From positions 1 through 41,250 of the forward strand of contig NZ_GL883764.1 in the NCBI RefSeq assembly GCF_000205025.1: a stretch of DNA of 41,250 nucleotides, given 5' to 3'. Made by a program: the position numbers and the translations under genes. Positions 26,754 to 35,731 of the stretch are shown here, in pieces; position 1 is the first letter of the stretch; every line of letters begins with the position of its first letter. The notes under the pieces are model-generated. The model was not told the DNA's origin and did no database searches. It saw nothing but the letters and a program-made list of their open reading frames with translations. The DNA is from Parasutterella excrementihominis YIT 11859. GTDB taxonomy: Bacteria; Pseudomonadota; Gammaproteobacteria; Burkholderiales; Burkholderiaceae_F.

Positions 26754-28688
26754 CTACTTGGATTTTTCAAGTTCACAAAGTATTCCACCAAGGCCAATTC
26801 TTTCGATAACCTTTTCGGCGACACCTCTATCCCGCTTTAGAAAGTTAATCAACTTTGCTCTTAAATAATCGGCACTCGAACTATAAAAGAAACGCTGAAC
26901 AGTAGTTATCAGACCTTTATCGAACGCTACTTCTACCGCAGTTGCATAGTCTCGTTTGTTTACTGCGTCCGAAAGTTTTAAATCAAGATCCCTTACTAAT
27001 TTTGTAAGAATAAGGATACCTTTTTCAGTTCTATCATTCAGAGATTGTAAAATTTCAGAGTCTGAACAGCGTCTTTTAAACTCTGTTTTAGAAAAAATTT
27101 GTGTTGCATAGAAACATCTCGCTTGCTGAAGCATCTCTTCTTTTTTTTCTGCAATTTTATTAAGAAGTTCAGTCTGCATAGCTTCAAAATCGATATTGTC
27201 ACCTTGTGCTGAAGCAAAGGGTTTCAATAATTCAGAGAGAAGGAAAACATTTTCTATTTCAGAAACACCTAAGACGTAAATGTTTTCTTTAATTAACTCT
27301 GAAACATCCTCTTCAGTCAACAAGTCCCTATCTATAATCCCCAGTGCTTGTACATTGGCCAGCCCTCCCGAATTCATAGCCCTTGTATATGCTCGTACTT
27401 TTGAGCAATTTTCCACTGGTACAACAAAAAAATCTGGAAAAAGTGCAGAATACAATTTGTAATCAAAGCTTTGCTTTTTTCCCTCACAGAAAAGAACTTT
27501 TCTTTTACTTCCCAGTAACTCCAGATAGAGGTCTTCTGGAATTGTGTCATCACTCAGAAATCTAAAATCCCAGTGATTTGGATATTCAAAAGACTTTATC
27601 CAGATTTTTTTTGCGTCTCTTGTAACAGCGAAATCTATATCGTGCGTAAAATAAAAGAATACGCAGTCTTCTCTTTTCTGTTCTAATTTGTCCCAAAGTG
27701 CGCAAACAACGGATTTATGTAAATGAGCTTCTGGTTCATCAACAATAATTAAAGAGTTTTTAGGAGCCAGCAAAACTCTCCCGATAAGGTAAAGGGTCTC
27801 TTTTTCTCCTTCACTCAGCGAATTACCATCGTATTCTATTGTGGTCTTTCTTCTGACACGAAGAGATCCTGTCTCTTTCAACTTAAGTATTAAACCGGGA
27901 AATAAAGATTCCCATATCCCTATAACTTCATTTGCTTTTGAATTAAAAAACGATGCAAATTTTCCTGGATCTTTCGGGTTCGCGTTGAATTCATCTTCCA
28001 ACTTAAAGTAATTTGCTATTTTTTCAGAAAAAAGCTGTGTCAAGAGAAAAGTAAATTCGCTACCAATGGCTTCTTCGTAAGAATGATACCGAGTTGGGTT
28101 ATCAATACTAAAATTTTTTTTGTAATTTGGAATGGACCTGTCAAACGTTTCATAAATTGCATCCGCAGTGGTCTTAGAAGGAATATTCTTAATATTGGGG
28201 ATTAGAAGAACTCTTTGGGCCGGTATTACGATTCCAAGATTTTTATGCACAATTTGTTGCAGTTGAGTGGCGAGCGATGTTTTTCCACATCCATTGGCTC
28301 CAACAACTACCGTATTACGATCGCCGAAGTCAAGGTCTCTCATTACTTTGTAAGATTCTTCTAGCTGCAATACGCCTTTGAAACGATTTCCACATGCAGA
28401 ATAAACAGAACGACTCCTAGGATAATTTAAGAAGTAGAGGACAGTATTCAGATCTAAGTTCTTTAGAACCGCGACTACAAATTTTTGAAAAGAAATATTC
28501 TTCTCAAATAATTTACTATCAACCAGTATTTCTTCTAGCCAACTCTTTGTTTTTTTGATATCCCCAACTGTTCCATTTTGCCAATTCTTTTCTTCGGGAG
28601 AGAGGTTGCCAGATTTTTCATCAGCAGCTTCTAAAAGAATAGACAGTTGAGACAGAGCTTGGTTTAGTGCTTTTTTGAGGTCGGACAT
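26754..28688 (-). CDS. ABC ATPase-DUF4435 (TOPRIM-like) fusion, PARIS-like single-gene defence protein
   Basis: A 644-residue protein with three parts. The helical N-terminus covers about 1-115. An ABC ATPase follows with Walker A GANGCGKT (130-137), signature SLSEGEKETL and Walker B SLIIVDEPEAHLHKS with His switch FTHDIDF. The C-terminal DUF4435 domain runs from about 390 (KVLFCEGKKQSFD), with the TOPRIM-like Asp pair in GIIDRD and SEIENVFLLSE. In PARIS, AriA (ATPase) and AriB (DUF4435 nuclease) carry these two parts and fused versions exist; the domain order agrees. The total is somewhat shorter than AriA plus AriB, so it may instead be another OLD-like ATPase-DUF4435 lineage. It is a single-gene unit convergent with the retron. 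No good ribosome-binding site precedes ATG 28688. Confidence 0.8.
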   Translation of the reverse strand: MSDLKKALNQALSQLSILLEAADEKSGNLSPEEKNWQNGTVGDIKKTKSWLEEILVDSKLFEKNISFQKFVVAVLKNLDLNTVLYFLNYPRSRSVYSACGNRFKGVLQLEESYKVMRDLDFGDRNTVVVGANGCGKTSLATQLQQIVHKNLGIVIPAQRVLLIPNIKNIPSKTTADAIYETFDRSIPNYKKNFSIDNPTRYHSYEEAIGSEFTFLLTQLFSEKIANYFKLEDEFNANPKDPGKFASFFNSKANEVIGIWESLFPGLILKLKETGSLRVRRKTTIEYDGNSLSEGEKETLYLIGRVLLAPKNSLIIVDEPEAHLHKSVVCALWDKLEQKREDCVFFYFTHDIDFAVTRDAKKIWIKSFEYPNHWDFRFLSDDTIPEDLYLELLGSKRKVLFCEGKKQSFDYKLYSALFPDFFVVPVENCSKVRAYTRAMNSGGLANVQALGIIDRDLLTEEDVSELIKENIYVLGVSEIENVFLLSELLKPFASAQGDNIDFEAMQTELLNKIAEKKEEMLQQARCFYATQIFSKTEFKRRCSDSEILQSLNDRTEKGILILTKLVRDLDLKLSDAVNKRDYATAVEVAFDKGLITTVQRFFYSSSADYLRAKLINFLKRDRGVAEKVIERIGLGGILCELEKSK

Positions 28689-28831
28689 TTTTTCTGAATA
28701 GTGTTTTTCTAAAAACTGGATTTAAAGTTTAGCCTACTCGCGGGTCTCTAGTAATATTAGATTTCATTAAGATTCGCTAATTAATTAGATCCTTAACAAA
28801 ATATTACTCGTCTAACTCATTCTTTCACATC

Positions 28832-28861
28832 ATTCTTCAGCCTCCAAAGAGGCTAAAGAAT
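28832..28861. terminator. Hairpin upstream of the PARIS-like gene
   Basis: ATTCTTCAGCCTC (28832-28844) and GAGGCTAAAGAAT (28849-28861) form a 13-bp stem with one mismatch and a CAAA loop. It lies just beyond the stop of the flavoprotein remnant and was probably its terminator on the minus strand. Confidence 0.6.
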
Positions 28862-28890
28862 ATTAAGGTTTATAACGTTCGATTACCGAC

Positions 28891-29360
28891 TTATTTATTA
28901 TCCGTAATATATTTCACCACTAAAAACCAGTGCATCAGTAAGCCACCTTCTCTTTTTAAACCACAGGCGACCTCATCTATTGCGTAGGGGGATTTTAGGG
29001 GCTTTCCGCCCCAATCAAGTGCTTGATGCTCTCCATTGGCCTTCAGACCGCCTATTGTTTTTGATACTCCTGCACAAAAAATGAATGGCATAAAAACGTG
29101 TCCCTCTAGAGCTTTTAAGGACTTAGGATTTCTTCCCAAGTCTTCGTTTTTTCCGGCTGAGCCCATTTCATTGAAACTTTGCAATGTTTCTGCCAGTTTC
29201 TGAGAATTCATTCTTCCTTTATTGATTAAAAAGTTCGAGTACTCTTCTCGACTAACTCCTCAATCGAATCTTCTTTTAGCATTCTCCAGCCCTTCTTTAA
29301 GGCACCCGCTTTAACCGTGGCGCAATAGTTTACGAAACCAAAGCTAACGAACGAATAAAC
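28891..29360 (-). pseudogene. Remnant of a flavocytochrome c-type reductase, C-terminal part only
   Basis: The minus strand is clearly similar, base by base, to the C-terminal third of the intact flavoprotein gene at 31136. For example it keeps MNSQKLAETLQSFNEMGSAGK versus MNPQKLAETLKRFNEMSTAGK and the GRNPKSLKALEG stretch. The N-terminal two thirds, with the FAD motif and signal peptide, are missing, and the final residues diverge, including the GLYAAGE FAD segment. Immediately after the break the sequence continues as the upstream region of a dmsA-like gene, so an internal deletion has fused the two. Confidence 0.88.
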
Positions 29361-29521
29361 TCAGATGAGTCGTTGAAAGATGGTTAAGGAAAAACAAGGA
29401 CCATTAGGGAGAAGATCGTTATTCCAAAATTGAATAAATGCACTAATAGACAGTTTCCAAGTTCAACCCAAGAAATCAAAATGATTGCATCACCCCTTTT
29501 CTCGAATACTAAGGAGAGCAC

Positions 29522-29797
29522 ATGACAGCCAAAAGGATTACACGTCGGACTTTCTTAGGTACGACAGCCGTGGGCACCGCTTCAACTTCATTTAGTTTGA
29601 ATACTTGGGCTCAAGCCATTAACAACCAAAAATCACCTTGATTACCGGAACGATTCCGGCTCTGGAAGACGACGTTAAAGTTGTTAATACTTGCCATGAG
29701 ATCCATTGCCACGGACAATGCATGCTCAAAGCTCACGACAAAGACGGAAAATTGCTTGCCTTAACCAGTACCGGCGACATCCCTTCTAAAGACTGCC
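29522..29797 (+). pseudogene. Truncated 5' copy of the dmsA-like molybdoenzyme gene
   Basis: From the AAGGAG site and ATG through about codon 92, this is a near copy of the start of the intact gene at 33074, including the Tat motif (TRRTFLGTT). A T is missing near 29639, which breaks the frame. Similarity stops abruptly at about 29797, after the codons for PSKDC. The promoter region before it (about 29410-29521) is also duplicated from 32960-33073. With the flavoprotein remnant it marks a decayed duplicate of the whole divergent locus. Confidence 0.93.
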
Positions 29798-30011
29798 AAC
29801 AAATATGACAAAAAGATATTAGTGAACTACTCTATGTTAGGTTTCGTCTGCTTCCTTTTCAAAATGGAGTTATCCTATGAAGGTTGACTAACCTTTAGTC
29901 AGACCTTAATAAGTTTCCTAAGCTCTGGACTACAAAGCTACAAAAAATATTCGTAACCCTTCCGAAGGGAAAACAATAACTTTTCTAATTAGTTAAGCGA
30001 ATAAAACTGCG

Positions 30012-30911
30012 ATGACCGAACAGTTAGCGAAATGCATTCTTTGCAACAAAATCTCTCCACTTACTGTGGAGCATATAATCCCCGATGCCCTAGATGGCAA
30101 ACTCATTTTTAATTGCTTGTGTAAAGACTGCAACTCTAAATTAGGAGAAAAAGTCGACACTCAACTAACTAACTACGGACCCATCAAAATAATTAGGGCA
30201 ACCCACGGTATAACCGGAAAAACGGGAAAAATTCCACTGCTTCTTCCTACCATTATGTATGACCAGAATGGTAGAAAGTTCAGACTGTTTCAAGATGAGG
30301 GTAAGTTAGTTGCTCGAAGTCTCCCTTCTCCTATAGTTCAAAGTGAAGAAGAGGGAAAAATTACTCTGCGATGGAGTTGCGATTCTTCGGATAAAGAAAC
30401 TATTAAAAAAAGGTTAGATAAGGCAACAAAAAAATATGGTCCCAAAATTACAAATACCGATTTAGTCGAAAGGACATTCGATAATCTGTTATTGGAGGGG
30501 AGTATAACTCTCGATACTAAATTTCCGGTTCTACCATTCTTAAAAATTGCCTATGAATTCCTCTTCTTATCCTTTCCTGATTGTGAAAATTGGCTGAATA
30601 CCCAAGAAATGCGCCAAGCCTTACTGGCCAATGATGAATCTCTTGCAAGAAAATTTGTGTTGCTTTGTGGGTTCGAAAAGGCACCCTACTTTTGTCATTT
30701 CTTAAGCTTTTCCCAAGGGATTCCGCCCAAGTTGTCTGAAAAACGATCCCCTACTAGTCTGTTTTGCAATGTAACCCTTTTTGGACAAATATCTTGTCTA
30801 GTCTTTCTCGGAGATCCCGGACGCTTCCTGGAAAATTTGGAGAACCACGCCTATCTGCAACTTCTGGATCCGCAGCTATCTACTAATCTAGGCCTTCCTC
30901 GTTCACGATAA
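30012..30911 (+). CDS. HNH endonuclease-like protein
   Basis: A 299-residue protein with an N-terminal HNH-type fold: CILC (8-11), VEHIIPDAL (His near 21) and CLCKDCNSKLGEK (second Cys pair followed by the Asn). The remaining 240 residues are not recognised, as is usual for HNH_5-type proteins. Only a weak ribosome-binding site precedes ATG 30012. It stands alone between the duplicate remnant and the intact flavoprotein gene, and is AT-rich like the defence genes. A restriction or defence role is plausible from its location, but nothing proves it. Confidence 0.8.
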   Translation: MTEQLAKCILCNKISPLTVEHIIPDALDGKLIFNCLCKDCNSKLGEKVDTQLTNYGPIKIIRATHGITGKTGKIPLLLPTIMYDQNGRKFRLFQDEGKLVARSLPSPIVQSEEEGKITLRWSCDSSDKETIKKRLDKATKKYGPKITNTDLVERTFDNLLLEGSITLDTKFPVLPFLKIAYEFLFLSFPDCENWLNTQEMRQALLANDESLARKFVLLCGFEKAPYFCHFLSFSQGIPPKLSEKRSPTSLFCNVTLFGQISCLVFLGDPGRFLENLENHAYLQLLDPQLSTNLGLPRSR

Positions 30912-31046
30912 AGAAAATTCCTTACTTCCGAAACGTTTTTTTAGGCTTGAAGCGCCACATTAGTAGCCGGAGCTGTAGTCTGTATTATTAGGCTGATTTT
31001 CTTTACTCGAATGAATGTTGGGCTTATAAATTGAACTAAATCATAT

Positions 31047-31075
31047 CCAAACGCCCTGTAAATCAGGGCGTTTGG
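31047..31075. terminator. Bidirectional hairpin between HNH gene and flavoprotein gene
   Basis: CCAAACGCCCTG (31047-31058) and CAGGGCGTTTGG (31064-31075) form a perfect 12-bp stem around TAAAT. It sits between two convergent genes. No strong T tract follows on either strand, so efficiency is uncertain. Confidence 0.7.
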
Positions 31076-31135
31076 AACTTGAAAAGGAGTTGAATTGAAT
31101 AAATGCGTTAAATCTTCTTCTCAACAAACAATGGC

Positions 31136-32797
31136 TTATTTACTAGACGCTGCCGCTTTTCCTGTCACCTGACCAAAAACCAGCGCATCAGTAAGCATCG
31201 CTCCGCCTCTATTTAAACCACAGGCGATTTCTCCAGCTGCGTACAGACCTTTAATCGGCTTGCCGTCCCAGTCAAGAACTTGGTGTTCTGCATTCGTCTT
31301 CAGGCCGCCTTTGGTATTTGATCCGCCGGCAAACAACGGAATAGCATAAAAGACAGTTCCCTCAAGAGGTTTTAAAGACTTAGGATTTCGTCCGAAGTCT
31401 TCGTCTTTCCCTGCCGTGCTCATTTCATTGAAACGCTTCAATGTTTCTGCCAGTTTCTGGGGATTCATTCTTCCTTTATTGACAGAAGTTTCGGCAATCT
31501 TCTTAGCTAGCTCTTCAATCGAATCTGCTTTTAGGATCCAACCCTTCTTTAAGGCATCAGAATTATCTGAAGCCCCGTAGTCAACGAAACCGTAGCCAAC
31601 TGTCGAACGAGTGAGATTTGCTAATGGGCGAGATTTGAATATTTTCTCTTCAAAAATCTGCCACGCCGGCATATTGTCATATGTCATGGTATCAAGATTC
31701 TGTTCGGCGGCTTTTTCATAGACGCTATTGTTGGTAATTCCTCCCATGATCTTGTTCTCAGCGATGAAACGATCTCCCAGAGCATTAACAACGAAAGAAC
31801 CAGGAGCTCCGACTCCGACAGTTGTGACACCTAAGCGCATTCCGTTGTGGTAAACAGGAGGAGCCCAGATCATTCGTGCAGCACAAGTTGAGACTTTAGA
31901 TAAAGCAGCTCCGGCCTTTATGCCCATACGAATACCTTCTCCTTCGTTGTAAGGAGTTCCGTAGAACGCAAAGCCTCCGACAGAAGGTCCGGGCAAAAAT
32001 GCTTTGCGCATTTCAGCGTTGTACTCATAACCTCCGGACGCAAGAATCACACCCTTCTTAGCTTGAATATGAATGTCTTTACCGTCTTTCTTTGCAACTA
32101 CACCTACTACATGGCCGTCTTTATTGAGGATTAACGAAACTGCCGGAGCGTTATCGATGACTCTAATCAGGCTGCTTCTATCTTGAATGCCTTTTTCTAA
32201 TGCGCGCCAAAGAGCCTCCCCTTCTGTCGCTTCACTCTTGGGACCGTTATAGCTGGAAGTTTTGCCCATCCTGGCGGGAAACATTAAGTGATAGGAAGCA
32301 TAGGAGCTGGTTTTAGCTCCGGGAAAGTTAACATACTGAGCCGGTCCGCTAAATTTTTGGCCTTTAAGTTCAGGGTCAAGAGATTTAAGCCAGTCCATCA
32401 AGTTCGGCGTGTATTCGACCCAATATTCAGCCATTCCGTTCGAGATGTCATCTTCTTCTCCGACGGATGGTTTGTCAGCGTATTTAGCAGAGAATAAAGC
32501 TCTGAAGTATTTGCGCAGTTCTTCTTTATTTCCGTCTTTATCCGGACAATGTACCCAACCGCCTGACATTCGAGTGTTGGAGCGCAAAGTGGCTAAAGGT
32601 TGTTTTTCAAGAATGATTACAGAAGCCTTATGATCCGCGGCAGTTATCGCAGCAGCGGCGCCGGCACCGCCTAATCCGACAACCACTACATCGGCAGATT
32701 CATCAAACTTGTTTTCCGGTTCGGCGGCAAATGTCGGCAGACTGCATACCATTGCTGTTGAACCGACAAGAAAACTTCTTCTAGATATCGAGGTCAT
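31136..32797 (-). CDS. Tat-exported flavocytochrome c-type FAD reductase
   Basis: A 553-residue flavoprotein. ATG 32797 is the start because AAGGAG lies just upstream; the longer open frame to 32911 is not supported. A Tat signal (SISRRSFLVGS) ends near TFAAE. The FAD motif is VVVGLGGAGAAAAITAADH (about 37-55) and the C-terminal FAD segment is GLYAAGEIACGLNRGG. There is no heme or FMN domain. It is divergent from the dmsA-like operon across a gap of 276 bases, and the same divergent arrangement is preserved in the decayed copy at 28.9-29.8 kb. Substrate unknown; its electron donor is not in the vicinity. Confidence 0.92.
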   Translation of the reverse strand: MTSISRRSFLVGSTAMVCSLPTFAAEPENKFDESADVVVVGLGGAGAAAAITAADHKASVIILEKQPLATLRSNTRMSGGWVHCPDKDGNKEELRKYFRALFSAKYADKPSVGEEDDISNGMAEYWVEYTPNLMDWLKSLDPELKGQKFSGPAQYVNFPGAKTSSYASYHLMFPARMGKTSSYNGPKSEATEGEALWRALEKGIQDRSSLIRVIDNAPAVSLILNKDGHVVGVVAKKDGKDIHIQAKKGVILASGGYEYNAEMRKAFLPGPSVGGFAFYGTPYNEGEGIRMGIKAGAALSKVSTCAARMIWAPPVYHNGMRLGVTTVGVGAPGSFVVNALGDRFIAENKIMGGITNNSVYEKAAEQNLDTMTYDNMPAWQIFEEKIFKSRPLANLTRSTVGYGFVDYGASDNSDALKKGWILKADSIEELAKKIAETSVNKGRMNPQKLAETLKRFNEMSTAGKDEDFGRNPKSLKPLEGTVFYAIPLFAGGSNTKGGLKTNAEHQVLDWDGKPIKGLYAAGEIACGLNRGGAMLTDALVFGQVTGKAAASSK

Positions 32798-33073
32798 TTT
32801 GTTCTCCTTGGTTAGAACAAATAAATTATCTGAAGCAAGCAAACTAGTGTCAACGCCTTGAGACACTTGTTTTGCATTTTTGCCGGTGAAACAAAAATAG
32901 AGGCAAATCACAGTTCGAGATCTCCAACTTACTGACGCACAGCGTTATCGGAGAATTAAAGGGAGATTCGCTATTCCAAAACTGAATAACTGCACTAATA
33001 GACAGTTCCCGCTCCTGCTCTAAAAATTCAAAATAGCTGCATCACCTCTTTTCTCGAATACTAAGGAGAGCAC

Positions 33074-35701
33074 ATGACAGCCAAAAGGATTACACGTCGG
33101 ACTTTCTTAGGTACGACAGCCGTGGGCGCTGCCACATCTTCATTGAGTCTGAATACTTGGGCTCAAGCCATTAACAATCAAAAATCCCCTTTGATTAACG
33201 GTTCGATTCCTGCCCTGGAAGACGACGTAAAAGTTGTTAATACTTATCATGAAATCCATTGTCACGGACAATGCATGCTCAAAGCTCACGTCAAAGACGG
33301 AAAGCTCCTTGCCTTAACCAGTGCCGGCGACATTCCTTCCAAAGACTGTCTTCCTTCCGATGAATCTATCGGAAAGATACAGCGCCGAGCCTGTATGAAA
33401 GGTTATGCAGAAAGAAAACGTTTATACGCTCCCGACCGTCTTAAATATCCTCTGATTCAAACGATTGAAAGAGGAAATACAGCCGGCTTTAAACGTGTTT
33501 CCTGGGACGAAGCATTAGACAGAGCTTGTGAGGCAATCCGCAAAATGCAGGATCGCCAAAAAGAACTCGGCTACCTGCCGATTTGGAACAATGGCTGCGC
33601 TCCGTTAAATATGCTGGGGCCATGCCTTTCTGCTTACGGTCACCATTCGGCCGGCAATCAAAACGACTGCCTTTATAACGCCTTAGGAAAAGGCGTTAAA
33701 GGTCATCCGGCTATCGATATGCTGAATTCCAAACTGATCATTGTTTGGTCAGCCGACCCACAAACCACTTCTCCTCACTTACCTTTCATCATGACGAAGG
33801 CACGAGAGAAAGGTATTCCGATTGTCGTGATTGATACGAGATACACCGGAACGGTAGGAGCAATGGCAACCGGCATTCCGGGTGTACCTGCTTGGATAGC
33901 TCCGAGACCCGGAACTGATTCCGCAATCCTTGCTGCCATGGCCAACACGATCTATCGCAGAAATCTGCATAATCCCGCTTATATCAAGGAATACACCTTC
34001 GGATTCTTCCCCGGAGACTCTGTCATCAGCAATTCTCCGGCTAAGAGCCCTATTGACGGTCATCCATGGAAAGGTCAAAGCTTCACTGTCCCGCAGGGAC
34101 AAAGTTTTGTTGAATATTTAGATGAATTGAATACAGCACATGGCGGCGAAGAAGGCGTTTTGAAATGGGCTGAACTTCTTTCCGGCGTTCCTGCTAAGAC
34201 GATTAAGAATCTGGCGATTGCTTACGGTAAAACCAAACCTGCCTGTATCTATTCTGCCTGGACAGCCGGCGGGGCACAAAGAACCGGAAACGGCATGTAC
34301 TACACCTGGCTCATGCTGGCTCTGGCTGCAATGACAGGAAATGCCACTGTTCGAGGCGGCGGTATCGGTTCTTTGTCTCCGAATGAAGGTATGTCCGTGA
34401 AACTCGGCAAAGCTCCGGGCATGGCACACGGCAAGACCTTCAAACCGCTTTTGTTCTCTACACACGTCTCGAGCCAAGTCATTATGACGGGGCGCGACAC
34501 GCGCACACCGGAACAATTAAGAGAAGATATTAAGCTTCTGAACGGCATCGATTTAGGCGAAGATCCGAGGCTCCATCTTGAAATGTTTATTAAGGGAGCC
34601 GGAAGCGGAGACGTTTTCAATCAGCGTGCGGCCATCAATCCGAAATTAGAAGCCTGGAATAAATTAACTTCCGTTATTACCTATGACCGCTTCATGAGCA
34701 CGACGGCCAGGTACTCGGATATTATTTTCCCGGTTGTCACTCACTTCGAAGAAAGTTTCATCACCGGTTCCAGAGTCAAAACAGATACGAATTTCGTGAA
34801 TCAGATTCTTGATCCGATGTATGAATGCAAAACCGACTGGCAGATTAACGAATTGATTGCTCAGCGTCTCGGCATTAACTGGGGTCGTGACGGTAAGTCC
34901 GACGTCGATGTCATGAAGATTCAGTGGGCAGGCGCCAAGGTTCCGGAAAAATACAAGGAACTCAATCCTGAATTCAAGCTTCCGACCTTTGAAGAAATGC
35001 AGAAGGAAGGCAACGTTCAGCTCTTTGTTAAACCGGAAACTTCTGTCATCGACGCGGCCAGATTTGCTCCGGGAGAATTCCCGACCGATACCGGCAAGAT
35101 TAACTTCTACTCTCCTTTCCTTGCGGAAAGAGGACGATTAAAACAGAAAGCAGCTCGTGCTCAGTATGTCAGACCGCCCGAGGGAATTGAGGATTTGCTT
35201 GAAGGTAAAAAAGGTGCGAAAGGAATTGCATACAGTCTTCAGTTCACAACTCCTCATATGCCCAACAGAAGTCACTCCTCTTTTGATAACACGACTTCTT
35301 TGATGGACGCCTTCCCGCATTGCGTCTTCATCAACCCTGAAGATGCACAAAAACGAGGCATTTCCGACGGAGACGAAGTGTATGTGCATAACGATGCAGG
35401 CTGCATGAAAATTCCGGCACAAATTACTCTGCGTCAATTGCCGGGTGTGGTTTCTATCGGTGAAGGCGCTTGGTATCAGCCCAGCCCGACGGAGAAATAC
35501 GAAGCATGGTTTGATTTAGACGGCGATGGAAAACCTGAGAAGCACATTGTCGCAGTGGATGTCGGCGGAGCCGTCAACACACTAACGACAGACCGTGATA
35601 TCGGAGCAGCAGATCCAGTGCTTCACCTGCAGACCAACAAGTCAGGCGGATTTGCAGCGGGCGGAAATCTTTGCGAAGTCAGCAAACAAAAACCAGCCTA
35701 A
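33074..35701 (+). CDS. Molybdopterin oxidoreductase catalytic subunit, DmsA-like
   Basis: An 875-residue Tat-exported (ITRRTFLGTT) enzyme of the DMSO reductase family. The N-terminal [4Fe-4S] region reads HEIHCHGQC...KDC/RRACMKG. The position that is Cys in DmsA (C-x3-C-x3-C) is His here, as in nitrate reductase-type members. Ser192 in GHHSAGN is at the place of the molybdenum-ligating Ser of DmsA. Molybdopterin-binding segments (WSADPQTTSPH, VVIDTRYTGT) and the C-terminal dinucleotide-binding domain (about 740-875) are present. AAGGAG precedes ATG 33074. It is followed 30 bases later by the iron-sulfur subunit and then the chaperone. The physiological acceptor (DMSO, TMAO or another S-/N-oxide) is not decided by sequence. 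Confidence 0.9.
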   Translation: MTAKRITRRTFLGTTAVGAATSSLSLNTWAQAINNQKSPLINGSIPALEDDVKVVNTYHEIHCHGQCMLKAHVKDGKLLALTSAGDIPSKDCLPSDESIGKIQRRACMKGYAERKRLYAPDRLKYPLIQTIERGNTAGFKRVSWDEALDRACEAIRKMQDRQKELGYLPIWNNGCAPLNMLGPCLSAYGHHSAGNQNDCLYNALGKGVKGHPAIDMLNSKLIIVWSADPQTTSPHLPFIMTKAREKGIPIVVIDTRYTGTVGAMATGIPGVPAWIAPRPGTDSAILAAMANTIYRRNLHNPAYIKEYTFGFFPGDSVISNSPAKSPIDGHPWKGQSFTVPQGQSFVEYLDELNTAHGGEEGVLKWAELLSGVPAKTIKNLAIAYGKTKPACIYSAWTAGGAQRTGNGMYYTWLMLALAAMTGNATVRGGGIGSLSPNEGMSVKLGKAPGMAHGKTFKPLLFSTHVSSQVIMTGRDTRTPEQLREDIKLLNGIDLGEDPRLHLEMFIKGAGSGDVFNQRAAINPKLEAWNKLTSVITYDRFMSTTARYSDIIFPVVTHFEESFITGSRVKTDTNFVNQILDPMYECKTDWQINELIAQRLGINWGRDGKSDVDVMKIQWAGAKVPEKYKELNPEFKLPTFEEMQKEGNVQLFVKPETSVIDAARFAPGEFPTDTGKINFYSPFLAERGRLKQKAARAQYVRPPEGIEDLLEGKKGAKGIAYSLQFTTPHMPNRSHSSFDNTTSLMDAFPHCVFINPEDAQKRGISDGDEVYVHNDAGCMKIPAQITLRQLPGVVSIGEGAWYQPSPTEKYEAWFDLDGDGKPEKHIVAVDVGGAVNTLTTDRDIGAADPVLHLQTNKSGGFAAGGNLCEVSKQKPA

Positions 35702-35731
35702 GTTCATCGACAAGGATATAAGGAATAAACC

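Noticed and set aside
34118-34516. 132-codon open frame antisense to the dmsA-like gene
   Set aside because: Antisense shadow of a conserved molybdoenzyme gene.
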